This document shows positions 1 to 6,499 of a stretch of DNA of 9,070 nt, one piece after another. The notes beneath the pieces were generated by a model, which made no database searches, was not told the origin of the DNA, and saw only the letters and a list, made by a program, of their open reading frames with translations. Numbering within the stretch: position 1 is the first letter of the stretch; each line of letters begins with the position of its first letter. The translations under genes and the position numbers were made by a program. Origin of the DNA: JAZQHR01 sp045540695 (lineage in GTDB: Bacteria > Bacillota > Clostridia > UMGS1810); assembly GCA_045540695.1 (NCBI GenBank), contig JAZQHR010000056.1, positions 1 through 9,070 of the forward strand, read 5' to 3'.

Positions 1-99
1 AAATTCCCTGTTGATGAATTTTTCCCACCTGAAAGAGATTCATTTGATGGATTAGAATATACCGGCGAGTGCGGCTGCGGTTGCGGTTGTAACGATTAA
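1..99 (+). CDS. 3' end of an unidentified gene with a Cys-Gly repeat tail (partial)
   Basis: Only the last 32 codons and a TAA stop are in the window; the frame is open from base 1. The visible protein end is acidic and Pro/Phe-containing (FPVDEFFPPERDSFDGLEY) and then closes with ECGCGCGCND, four cysteines alternating with glycine. Such a tail could bind metal or a metal cluster, but that is inference from composition only. The stop is followed 17 bases later by a strong hairpin terminator, which fits a genuine end of a transcription unit. I do not recognise the family from this fragment and give no function. An open frame ending exactly before a terminator makes a real coding sequence likely. 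Confidence 0.6.
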   Translation, partial: KFPVDEFFPPERDSFDGLEYTGECGCGCGCND

Positions 100-105
100 A
101 AACTA

Positions 106-134
106 TTGAAATTTTTTAAAATAAGGCGTAAAAT
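106..134 (+). promoter_or_regulatory. Possible promoter overlapping the terminator, for the YaiI-family gene
   Basis: TTGAAA at 106-111 and TAAAAT at 129-134 are separated by 17 bases, a fair match to sigma-A hexamers. The -10 lies inside the left arm of the terminator hairpin, so a transcript would start near 141 within the right arm and escape the full hairpin. This is the only candidate promoter I see before the gene at 178. AT-rich sequence makes chance matches common, so this is tentative. Confidence 0.35.
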
Positions 135-153
135 AAATTTACGCCTTATTTTA
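117..153 (+). terminator. Rho-independent terminator after the first gene
   Basis: A perfect 16-base-pair inverted repeat, with arms 117-132 and 138-153 around a 5-base loop (ATAAA). The core of the stem is AAGGCGT/ACGCCTT. The right arm ends in a T-rich run (TTATTTTA) and the left arm starts in an A-rich run, so it could stop transcription from either side. It lies 17 bases after the upstream stop codon and ends 24 bases before the start of the YaiI-family gene. Confidence 0.85.
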
Positions 154-177
154 TGTTTAAAGAGGGGGACAAGCAAT

Positions 178-627
178 ATGAAAATACTTGTTGATGCGGA
201 TGCGTGTCCGGTTAAAGTTGAAATAGAAACCATTGCAAAAAGATATGGGGTAGGTGTATGCATGTTTATAGACACAAGCCATATTTTAAAAAGCGATTAT
301 AGTGAAATAGTAACAGTTGATAAGTCAGCTGACAGCGTTGATATTGCGCTTATTAACCGAACAAGTGCAGGTGATATAGTTGTTACTCAGGATTATGGTG
401 TAGCCGCTATGGCTCTTGGTAAAAAGGCTTATGCTATAAATCAGAACGGACTTGTGTACACTAGCGAAAATATTGACAGACTTCTTTTTGAAAGACATAT
501 TGGCAAAAAAGTAAGACGTAGTGGCGGCAGAACAGGTACAATAAGAAAGAGAACATCAGAAGATAATAAACATTTTAGTGCGAATTTTATTCGTTTAATT
601 GAAGAAATAACAGAAAATAACAAATAA
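178..627 (+). CDS. YaiI/YqxD (UPF0178) family protein
   Basis: A 149-residue protein, the normal length for the UPF0178 (DUF188, YaiI/YqxD) family. Visible signatures are the N-terminal MKILVDADACPVK with Asp6, Asp8 and Cys10; SADSVDIAL around residues 50-58; VVTQDYGVAAMAL at 68-80; and the C-terminal GGRTGTIRKRTSEDNKHF at 116-133. Conserved aspartates in a Rossmann-like fold recall PIN/NYN nucleases; the family relationship is known, but the substrate and role are not established. The start at 178 was chosen because it gives the canonical N-terminus and has GAGGGGG at 162-168. An in-frame TTG at 106 would extend the protein by 24 residues through the terminator hairpin and is rejected. No terminator is seen after it. 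The protein is soluble with no signal peptide. It sits alone between the terminator and the pta promoter. Confidence 0.9.
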   Translation: MKILVDADACPVKVEIETIAKRYGVGVCMFIDTSHILKSDYSEIVTVDKSADSVDIALINRTSAGDIVVTQDYGVAAMALGKKAYAINQNGLVYTSENIDRLLFERHIGKKVRRSGGRTGTIRKRTSEDNKHFSANFIRLIEEITENNK

Positions 628-652
628 ATAATCAAAAAAATTGCAAATTCTA

Positions 653-681
653 TTGAAAAATATAGGATTGTGGTATATAAT
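653..681 (+). promoter_or_regulatory. Promoter of pta-ackA
   Basis: TTGAAA at 653-658 and a perfect TATAAT at 676-681 with a 17-base spacer form a strong sigma-A-type promoter. Transcription would begin near 688, leaving a leader of about 30 bases with GGAGG at 705-709. No operator repeat or riboswitch-sized leader is visible. Confidence 0.75.
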
Positions 682-716
682 GGATTACAAATGAAATTTA
701 TTTTGGAGGAATAGAC

Positions 717-1718
717 GTGAGTAATTTTTTAGACAGAATTAAAGAAAGAGCAAAAGCAGATAAAAAGACTATAGTTCTACCTGAATCTATGGATAGAAGA
801 ACGCTTGAAGCTGCTGAAAAAGTACTTAAAGAGGAGATTGCCAACGTAATCATTATTGGTACTCCTGAAGAGATTGAGGCAAACAGTGAAGGACTTGACA
901 TTTCAAAGGCTACTATTATCAATCCATTTACATACGAAAAGACAGAAGAATACCTTAGTCTTTTTGTTGAACTTAGAAAAAACAAAGGCTAAACTTATGA
1001 AGAAGCAAATAAAACTGCACTTGGTGACTATATGTACTATGCATGTCTTATGGTTAAAGCTGGTGATGCTGATGGTGTTGTATCAGGTGCTTGTCATTCA
1101 ACCGCAAACACTCTTCGTCCAAGCCTTCAGATTATAAAAACAAAACCGGGTGTAAAACTTGTTTCGGCATTTTTTGTAATGGTTGTTCCGGATTGTGAAT
1201 ATGGCGCAAATGGTACATTCATATTTGCCGACAGTGGACTTGAGCAGAATCCTGATCCTGAAAAGCTTGCTGCAATAGCTGCATGTAGTGCAGAATCATT
1301 TGAGCTTCTTGCAGAAGAAAAAGCACTTGTTGCTATGCTTTCTCACTCTACAATGGGAAGCGCAAAACACGCCGATGTTGATAAGGTTGTAGAGGCAACC
1401 AAAATTTGTAAAGAAAATAATCCTGAACTTGCAGTTGACGGTGAGCTTCAGCTTGACGCAGCCATCGTTCCTGAAATTGGTGCGTCAAAAGCTCCTGGAA
1501 GCAAAGTCGCAGGTAAAGCAAACGTACTTGTATTTCCTGATCTTGATGCGGGTAATATAGGTTACAAGCTTGTTCAAAGACTTGCTAAGGCAGAGGCTTA
1601 CGGCCCTGTAACTCAGGGTATTGCAATGCCAATAAACGACCTTTCAAGAGGTTGCTCAGCTGACGATATCGTTGGTGTTGTTGCTATCACATGTGTTCAG
1701 GCACAGGCAAATAAATAA
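717..1718 (+). pseudogene. pta: Phosphate acetyltransferase, interrupted by an in-frame TAA
   Basis: Phosphotransacetylase (acetyl-CoA + phosphate to acetyl phosphate + CoA), the first step of acetate formation. The frame spans 333 codons plus stop, typical for short clostridial Pta. It starts at GTG 717, 7 bases after GGAGG (705-709), giving MSNFLDRIKERAKADKK. Conserved blocks are IVLPESMDRRTLEAA near residue 19, SGACHSTANTLRPSLQIIK near 121, DGELQLDAAIVPEIGASKAPG, and NDLSRGCSADDIVG near 307-320. The last holds the Ser-Arg and Asp that match CoA-site and catalytic residues known from the Methanosarcina enzyme. Codon 92 (990-992) is TAA; homology resumes at once in the same frame with TYEEANKTALGDYMYYACL. 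As written, only a 91-residue fragment or a re-initiated 228-residue piece from ATG 1032 could be made. No other damage is seen, so the lesion is recent, a sequencing error, or tolerated. ackA follows 24 bases downstream. Confidence 0.9.
990..992 (+). other. Premature in-frame TAA in pta (codon 92)
   Basis: The codon series reads AAA GGC TAA ACT TAT GAA, that is K-G-stop-T-Y-E. The residues on both sides fit the Pta family pattern ELRKxKG-x-TYEEA, so no base was gained or lost. A single T-to-A change of a TTA leucine codon would be enough to explain it. The nearest in-frame restart codon is ATG 1032, 39 bases past the stop, with only a weak purine stretch before it. Confidence 0.9.
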
Positions 1719-1742
1719 TTTTCTAAAAGGAGATTTTTAATT

Positions 1743-2936
1743 ATGAATATATTAGTTATTAACGCAGGAAGTTCATCACTTAAATATCAGTTTATAGCTA
1801 TCGAATCAAAGACAGTTTTAGCAAAAGGTCTTTGTGAAAGAATTGGTATAGAGGGTTCAAAGATTTCACAGAAAGCTGACGGCAAGCCAAACTACGAGCT
1901 TGTAAAACCTATGAAAGACCATGCTGATGCTATTCAGATGGTTATTGATGCTCTTACATCAGCAGAATACGGCGTTATCAAGAGCATGGACGAGATTGAT
2001 GCTGTAGGTCACAGAGTAGTACACGGTGGCGAATTGTTTAACGGTTCTGTTCTTATCACAGATGAAGTTAAGAAAGCAATGGAAGATTGTATCGACCTTG
2101 CACCGCTTCACAACCCTGCAAACCTTATTGGTATAGCAGCTTGTGAAAAGATTATGCCTACAACTCCACAGGTTGGTGTATTTGATACTGCTTTCCATCA
2201 GACAATGCCTGAAAAAGCATATATGTATGCACTTCCTTATGACCTTTATAAAACTCATAAAATCAGAAGATACGGTTTCCACGGTACATCTCACAAATAT
2301 GTTACAGAGAGAGCTGCAGCTATGCTTGGTAAACCGGTTGAAGAGCTTAAAATAGTAACTTGCCACCTTGGAAATGGTTCATCTATCACAGCAGTTGACG
2401 GCGGTAAATCTGTAGATACTACAATGGGCTTCACTCCTCTTGCAGGTGTTGCAATGGGTACAAGAAGTGGTGATATCGACCCTGCAATTGTTACATTTAT
2501 AATGGATAAAGAAAATATGACTATAGACCAGGTAAACAACCTTCTTAATAAAGAATCAGGTGTTTACGGTATATCAGGCCTTAGCAGTGACTTCCGTGAC
2601 CTTGAAAAAGGTGCTATGGAAGGAGATGCTAGATGTAAGCTTGCGCTTGATATGTTTATATATCACGTTAAGAAATATGTTGGTGCTTATGCAGCAGCTA
2701 TGGGCGGACTTGATGCTATAGTATTTACTGCAGGTATAGGTGAAAATACATCTATTATAAGAGCGGGTGTTACAGGTGGTCTTGAGTTTATGGGAGTAAA
2801 GGTTGACGCTGAAGCAAACAATATGCGTGGCGAGGAGAAAGACATCAGTACTCCTGATGCAAAAGTAAGAACTTTAGTTATTCCTACAAATGAAGAGCTT
2901 ATGATTGCCCTTGACACTGCGCGCCTTGCAAAATAA
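1743..2936 (+). CDS. ackA: Acetate kinase
   Basis: Acetate kinase (acetyl phosphate + ADP to acetate + ATP), a cytoplasmic enzyme of the ASKHA (acetate/sugar kinase, Hsp70, actin) fold. At 397 residues it is the standard length. It has NAGSSSLKYQ at 7-16, VGHRVVHGG at 88-96, DTAFH at 148-152, YGFHGTSH at 177-184, HLGNGSS at 208-214, MGTRSGDIDP at 238-247 and GIGENTS at 331-337. The known active-site positions Asn7, Arg91, His123, Asp148, His180, Asn211, Arg241 and Glu384 are all present. The start at ATG 1743 has AAGGAGA at 1727-1733. It lies 24 bases after pta and is presumably co-transcribed from the promoter at 653-681. The gene shows no damage although its partner pta carries a nonsense codon. 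Translation arrest in pta might reduce ackA expression through polarity, but this is inference. No clear terminator follows. Confidence 0.97.
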   Translation: MNILVINAGSSSLKYQFIAIESKTVLAKGLCERIGIEGSKISQKADGKPNYELVKPMKDHADAIQMVIDALTSAEYGVIKSMDEIDAVGHRVVHGGELFNGSVLITDEVKKAMEDCIDLAPLHNPANLIGIAACEKIMPTTPQVGVFDTAFHQTMPEKAYMYALPYDLYKTHKIRRYGFHGTSHKYVTERAAAMLGKPVEELKIVTCHLGNGSSITAVDGGKSVDTTMGFTPLAGVAMGTRSGDIDPAIVTFIMDKENMTIDQVNNLLNKESGVYGISGLSSDFRDLEKGAMEGDARCKLALDMFIYHVKKYVGAYAAAMGGLDAIVFTAGIGENTSIIRAGVTGGLEFMGVKVDAEANNMRGEEKDISTPDAKVRTLVIPTNEELMIALDTARLAK

Positions 2937-2960
2937 TTTCCTAGATAGTATAAAAATATC

Positions 2961-2989
2961 TTGACAAATGGAATAATTATATGTATAAT
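2961..2989 (+). promoter_or_regulatory. Consensus promoter for the DUF177-rpmF unit
   Basis: TTGACA at 2961-2966 and TATAAT at 2984-2989 are both perfect sigma-A hexamers with the optimal 17-base spacer. The start site would be near 2996, leaving a short leader of about 18 bases with GAGGTGA at 3004-3010. Such a strong promoter suits a ribosomal protein transcript. Confidence 0.85.
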
Positions 2990-3013
2990 ATTTTTGTTGT
3001 GTCGAGGTGAAAT

Positions 3014-3508
3014 ATGATTATTGATGTATCAGATATTTTGAAAAATGAAGGCGCAGGCATTAAAGTTGAAGTCGATATAAGTATCGACATTGTTGATTTT
3101 GGTGGGATGGAGCTAAAGCTTTTGTCACCAATTACAGTAAATGGCGATATAAAGAATATCGGTGGAAATTTATATTTTAATGCTAATGGACAAACAAAGT
3201 TTGTTACTGAATGTGCAAGATGTCTTGAAAATGTGAATGTTGATTTTGCATTTCCAATTGAGCAGATTTTTTCTAATTCTGTTACCGATGATGTGGACAT
3301 CGAATTTATTGAATCAGGCACCATTGAACTTGACGAAATTGTAGAAAGTCAACTTTGTATGAATCTTCCTATGAGTTATCTGTGTAAGGAAGACTGCAAA
3401 GGTTTGTGCTCGAAGTGCGGGTGTAATTTAAATGTTTCCGAGTGTGATTGTGATACCGAGGAAATAGATCCTAGACTTTTAGCACTTAAAAACTTTTTAA
3501 AAGAGTAA
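3014..3508 (+). CDS. DUF177/YceD family protein, cysteine-rich
   Basis: A 164-residue protein of the DUF177 (YceD; YlbN in Bacillus) family, which is typically encoded just before rpmF. YceD proteins have been linked to rRNA or ribosome metabolism, but no biochemical function is settled. Seen here: an N-terminal beta-rich part, a CARC pair at residues 67-70, the block SYLCKEDCKGLCSKCGCNLN at 121-140, CDC at 144-146, and the characteristic end IDPRLLALKNFL at 151-162. The cysteines at 67, 70, 124, 128, 132, 135, 137, 144 and 146 could form one or two metal sites (inference). The start at ATG 3014 has GAGGTGA 4 bases upstream. rpmF begins 41 bases after its stop and likely shares its transcript. 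The protein is soluble, with no signal peptide or membrane segment. Confidence 0.88.
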   Translation: MIIDVSDILKNEGAGIKVEVDISIDIVDFGGMELKLLSPITVNGDIKNIGGNLYFNANGQTKFVTECARCLENVNVDFAFPIEQIFSNSVTDDVDIEFIESGTIELDEIVESQLCMNLPMSYLCKEDCKGLCSKCGCNLNVSECDCDTEEIDPRLLALKNFLKE

Positions 3509-3549
3509 ATAATATATCTCATATAGATATCCTACTGGGAGGTGGAAAC

Positions 3550-3726
3550 ATGGCAGTACCTAAGAGAAAAACATCAAAAGCAAGAAGAGATAAGAGAAGA
3601 GCAAATTGGAAGCTTCTTATACCTGGAATGGTAAAATGTAGCAAATGCGGTGAGTACAGACTTTCTCACAGAGCATGCAAAAATTGCGGTACTTACAATG
3701 ATAAAGAAGTATTGAAAGCTGAATAA
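3550..3726 (+). CDS. rpmF: 50S ribosomal protein L32
   Basis: A 58-residue basic protein, full length for bacterial L32 (bL32) of the large subunit. It starts MAVPKRKTSKARRDKRRANW, the family hallmark, and carries a zinc-ribbon pair CxxC at residues 30-33 and CxxC at 43-46, so this is the zinc-binding (C+) version of L32. GGGAGGTG at 3537-3544 sits 5 bases before the ATG. It follows the DUF177 gene in the usual pairing and is closed by a terminator about 35 bases past its stop, so the two genes form a short operon from the promoter at 2961-2989. plsX, which often follows rpmF, is absent here. Confidence 0.97.
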   Translation: MAVPKRKTSKARRDKRRANWKLLIPGMVKCSKCGEYRLSHRACKNCGTYNDKEVLKAE

Positions 3727-3760
3727 TTTTTTGATTAGTTCAAATGTAATTTAGCAAATG

Positions 3761-3787
3761 AGCCTGTCCTTTAAAAGAGGGCAGGCT
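3761..3787 (+). terminator. Rho-independent terminator after rpmF
   Basis: The inverted repeat has arms starting AGCCTGTCC and ending GGGCAGGCT, forming 10-12 pairs including G-U wobbles around a short A-rich loop. It is followed by GTTTTATT. Placed 34 bases after the rpmF stop, it ends the DUF177-rpmF transcript before the next promoter. Confidence 0.9.
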
Positions 3788-3808
3788 GTTTTATTGTAAA
3801 TATTTTGC

Positions 3809-3837
3809 TTGAAACAAATGTTTAGGGGTATTATAAT
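3809..3837 (+). promoter_or_regulatory. Promoter of the DUF512-der-plsY-gpsA run
   Basis: TTGAAA at 3809-3814 and TATAAT at 3832-3837 with a 17-base spacer. A transcript would start near 3844, so the leader before ATG 3862 is under 20 bases and holds only GGAGGTGA at 3851-3858. This leaves no room for a leader-based control element. Confidence 0.8.
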
Positions 3838-3861
3838 ATATATGTAATCCGGAGGTGACAC

Positions 3862-5160
3862 ATGGGAAATAAAGCTATAGTTAAAGCTGTTACGCCCGGT
3901 TCTATTGCTGAAGAAATAGGACTTGAAGCAGGCGACAAGATTGTAAAAGTGAATAATACAGAGTTTAATGACATACTTGATTTTAAGTACCTTGTGTCAG
4001 ATGATTACTATACATTGGATATAGAAACTACTCAAGGCACACAAGAAATCGTTGAGATATACAATGATGATTATGAAGAGCTTGGTGCAGAGTTTGAAAA
4101 TCAGCTTATTGATACACCTAAAACGTGTCATAATAAATGCATTTTCTGCTTTATGGACCAGCTTCCGCCAAACATGCGTGAAACTATGTATTTCAAAGAT
4201 GATGACGTAAGATTATCATTTCTTCAGGGTAACTATGTAACTTTAACTAATCTTAAAGATGAAGACATAGATAGAATTATAAGACTTCGTATAAGCCCTA
4301 TAAATGTGTCTGTTCATACAACTGACCCTGAACTTAGAGTTAAGATGCTTAATAATCGTTTTGCTGGAAAAGTATTTGAATATATGAAAAGGTTTTCTGA
4401 TGCAGGACTTCACGTAAATGCACAAATAGTGCTTTGTCCTGATATAAATGACGGCGAAAATCTTATGCGTACACTAAAAGATCTTGCATCACTTCTACCA
4501 AATATCGGTAGTGTGTCTATTGTTCCTGTGGGGCTATCAAAATATCGTGATGGGTTATTTAAGCTTAATTCATTTACAAAACAATCTGCATCTGCTACAA
4601 TAGATATGGTGGAAAATTTTCAAATTGAGCTTTTGGAAAAACACGGAACAAGGCTTGTATACCTTGCAGACGAGTTTTACGTTATGGCTGAAAGAGATAT
4701 TCCACCTTATGAGGCTTATGAAGACTTTCCGCAGATAGAAAATGGCGTTGGAATGATTGCTTCGTTTGAAAAGGAATTTTACGATGCGTTAAAATCTTAT
4801 AAAAAGCCAAAGAATATGCGTAAAAAATCTATTGCAACAGGCTATATAATGTATGATTTTGTAAAAAAATATATTGATGAGCTTGGACTAACTGATTTAG
4901 TAAATGTGTATAAAATTAAAAATGAATTTTTTGGCGAAAAAATCACCGTAACAGGACTACTTTGTGGGTGCGACATTATAAACCAGCTTAAAGGAAAAGA
5001 ACTGGGAGAAGAGCTTATTTTGTCACTTTCCATGATAAAATATGAAACTGAGCTTCTTTTAGATGATACAACTGTTTCGGATATAGAAAAAGAGCTTGGT
5101 GTAAAAGTGGTGCTTTGTCCTGAGGACGGATGTGAATTTATAAATAAAATTACAAAATAG
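3862..5160 (+). CDS. PDZ / radical-SAM-like / DUF512 protein of unknown function
   Basis: A 432-residue member of the DUF512 family (putative radical SAM enzyme, TIGR03279-like). Order of parts: a PDZ-like domain at about 4-66 (VTPGSIAEEIGLEAGDKIVKVN); a CxxxCxxC motif at Cys89, Cys93 and Cys96 (TCHNKCIFCFMDQLP), the pattern that holds the 4Fe-4S cluster of radical SAM enzymes; then GNYVTLTN at 123-130 and a barrel-like segment; then the DUF512 part containing PVGLSKYRDGL, LADEFY and ITVTGLLCGCDI. No signal peptide or membrane helix is seen, so it is likely cytoplasmic. The reaction and substrate are unknown, and a PDZ domain on a radical SAM protein suggests peptide or protein recognition (inference). 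The start at ATG 3862 is 3 bases after GGAGGTGA. It ends with TAG 11 bases before der, an arrangement common in clostridia, so a link to ribosome assembly or the envelope is possible but unproven. Confidence 0.9.
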   Translation: MGNKAIVKAVTPGSIAEEIGLEAGDKIVKVNNTEFNDILDFKYLVSDDYYTLDIETTQGTQEIVEIYNDDYEELGAEFENQLIDTPKTCHNKCIFCFMDQLPPNMRETMYFKDDDVRLSFLQGNYVTLTNLKDEDIDRIIRLRISPINVSVHTTDPELRVKMLNNRFAGKVFEYMKRFSDAGLHVNAQIVLCPDINDGENLMRTLKDLASLLPNIGSVSIVPVGLSKYRDGLFKLNSFTKQSASATIDMVENFQIELLEKHGTRLVYLADEFYVMAERDIPPYEAYEDFPQIENGVGMIASFEKEFYDALKSYKKPKNMRKKSIATGYIMYDFVKKYIDELGLTDLVNVYKIKNEFFGEKITVTGLLCGCDIINQLKGKELGEELILSLSMIKYETELLLDDTTVSDIEKELGVKVVLCPEDGCEFINKITK

Positions 5161-5171
5161 GAGGGGATAAA

Positions 5172-6494
5172 ATGTCAAAACCGGTTTTTGCGATTGTCGG
5201 CAGACCAAACGTCGGCAAATCAACCCTTTTTAATAAAATAATAGGTCAGAGAATATCAATAGTAGAGGATACTCCGGGCGTAACTCGTGACAGAATTTAT
5301 GCTGAAGGTGAATGGCTTGGAAAGAAGTTTACTTTAATTGATACAGGCGGTATAGAGCCTGAAAAAGAAGATGAAATACTTCAGCAAATGACCAGACAGG
5401 CAAACATTGCTATTGATATGGCTGATGCTATAGTATTTATGGTTAACGTAAAGGATGGCCTTACTGCATCTGATAAAGACGTAGCAGCTATGCTTGTAAG
5501 GTCCGGAAAACCGATTGTTCTTGTTTGCAACAAGGTTGATAACGTGGGTGAGCCACCAATGGAGCTTTATGAGTTTTATAATCTTGGAATGGGCGAGCCT
5601 ATGGCAATATCGTCTACACACGGACTGGGAGTGGGCGACCTTCTTGACGAGCTTTTCTCTTACGTTAATGAAGATAACGAGGAAGATGATGAAGAGGATG
5701 TAATAAAAGTAGCAGTTATAGGTAAACCTAATGTGGGTAAATCTTCTCTTATAAATAAGATACTTGGAGAAAACCGCGTTATAGTAAGTAACGTTGCAGG
5801 TACTACTCGTGATGCTATAGATACGCCATTTGAAAAAGATGGTCAAAAGTATATTTTTATTGATACTGCAGGTATGAGAAAACGTGGTAAAATAGACGAA
5901 AATATTGAGCGTTACAGCGTAGTTCGTTCGCTTGCTGCGGTTGACAGAAGCGATGTCGTTCTTGTGCTTATAGATGCAAACGAGGGTGTAACCGAGCAGG
6001 ATACGAAGATTGCAGGCTATGCTCATGAGCAGGGTAAGGGAATAGTGGTTGTAGTAAATAAATGGGATATGATTGAAAAAACTACAAATACTATGAATAA
6101 CTTTAGAAATGATGTTTTGGATGGATTATCATTTATGACTTATGCACCTACTGCGTTTTTATCTGCTAAAACAGGTGAAAGACTACCTAAACTTTTTGAA
6201 CTAATAAAGTTTGTTAATGCACAAAATGCAATGCGTATTCCAACAGGTGTACTAAATGATATTCTAAACGAAGCTATATCAAAGGTACAGCCACCTTCTG
6301 ACAAGGGTAAAAGGCTTAAGATTTATTATATTACTCAGGCTAGTACCAGACCGCCAACATTTATTTTGTTTGTAAATAACAAAGAATTAGCACATTTTTC
6401 TTATGTTAGATATATCGAAAACCAGATAAGAACTACTTTTGGACTGGAAGGAACTCCGGTTAGATTTATTATCAGAGAAAGGTCGAAGGAGTAA
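5172..6494 (+). CDS. der: Ribosome-assembly GTPase Der (EngA)
   Basis: Essential GTPase needed for maturation of the 50S subunit. At 440 residues it is the normal length, with two consecutive G domains and a C-terminal KH-like domain. First G domain: GRPNVGKS at 10-17, DTPGVTRD at 33-40, DTGG at 57-60 and NKVD at 120-123. An acidic linker (EDNEEDDEED, 167-176) joins it to the second: GKPNVGKS at 184-191, TTRD at 211-214, DTAG at 231-234 and NKWD at 296-299. The C-terminal domain includes RLKIYYITQ and PPTFILFVN and ends in FGLEGTPVRFIIR. Every nucleotide-binding motif is intact. The GAGGGG at 5161-5166 directly follows the upstream TAG, so der is probably translated from the same mRNA. Its last codons (AAGGAG, 6486-6491) double as the plsY ribosome binding site. 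Confidence 0.98.
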   Translation: MSKPVFAIVGRPNVGKSTLFNKIIGQRISIVEDTPGVTRDRIYAEGEWLGKKFTLIDTGGIEPEKEDEILQQMTRQANIAIDMADAIVFMVNVKDGLTASDKDVAAMLVRSGKPIVLVCNKVDNVGEPPMELYEFYNLGMGEPMAISSTHGLGVGDLLDELFSYVNEDNEEDDEEDVIKVAVIGKPNVGKSSLINKILGENRVIVSNVAGTTRDAIDTPFEKDGQKYIFIDTAGMRKRGKIDENIERYSVVRSLAAVDRSDVVLVLIDANEGVTEQDTKIAGYAHEQGKGIVVVVNKWDMIEKTTNTMNNFRNDVLDGLSFMTYAPTAFLSAKTGERLPKLFELIKFVNAQNAMRIPTGVLNDILNEAISKVQPPSDKGKRLKIYYITQASTRPPTFILFVNNKELAHFSYVRYIENQIRTTFGLEGTPVRFIIRERSKE

Positions 6495-6499
6495 AAATT

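Noticed and set aside
106..177. N-terminal extension of the YaiI-family protein from TTG 106
   Set aside because: The extension would be translated from the terminator hairpin, has no ribosome binding site and does not resemble the family; ATG 178 gives the canonical N-terminus.
990..992. Reassignment of TAA to a sense codon
   Set aside because: TAA ends the YaiI, ackA, DUF177, rpmF, der, plsY and gpsA genes here exactly where their families end, so it functions as a stop.
856..1137. Open frame overlapping the pta break, suggesting a frameshift
   Set aside because: It is in a different frame and its translation has no Pta similarity. Conserved Pta residues lie in the same frame on both sides of 990-992, so the lesion is a substitution and not an indel.
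1959..2366. Minus-strand open frame within ackA
   Set aside because: It is antisense to intact acetate kinase, with a cysteine- and phenylalanine-rich composition typical of a shadow frame.
3514..3530. Small inverted repeat ATATCT/AGATAT before rpmF
   Set aside because: Only 6 A/T-rich pairs with a 5-base loop and no T run; too weak for a terminator, and no known regulator site is recognised.
5334..6026. 230-codon open frame on the minus strand within der
   Set aside because: It lies entirely antisense to an intact essential gene, and its translation is rich in Tyr, Ile, Asn and Ser with no recognisable domain; it is a by-product of der codon use.
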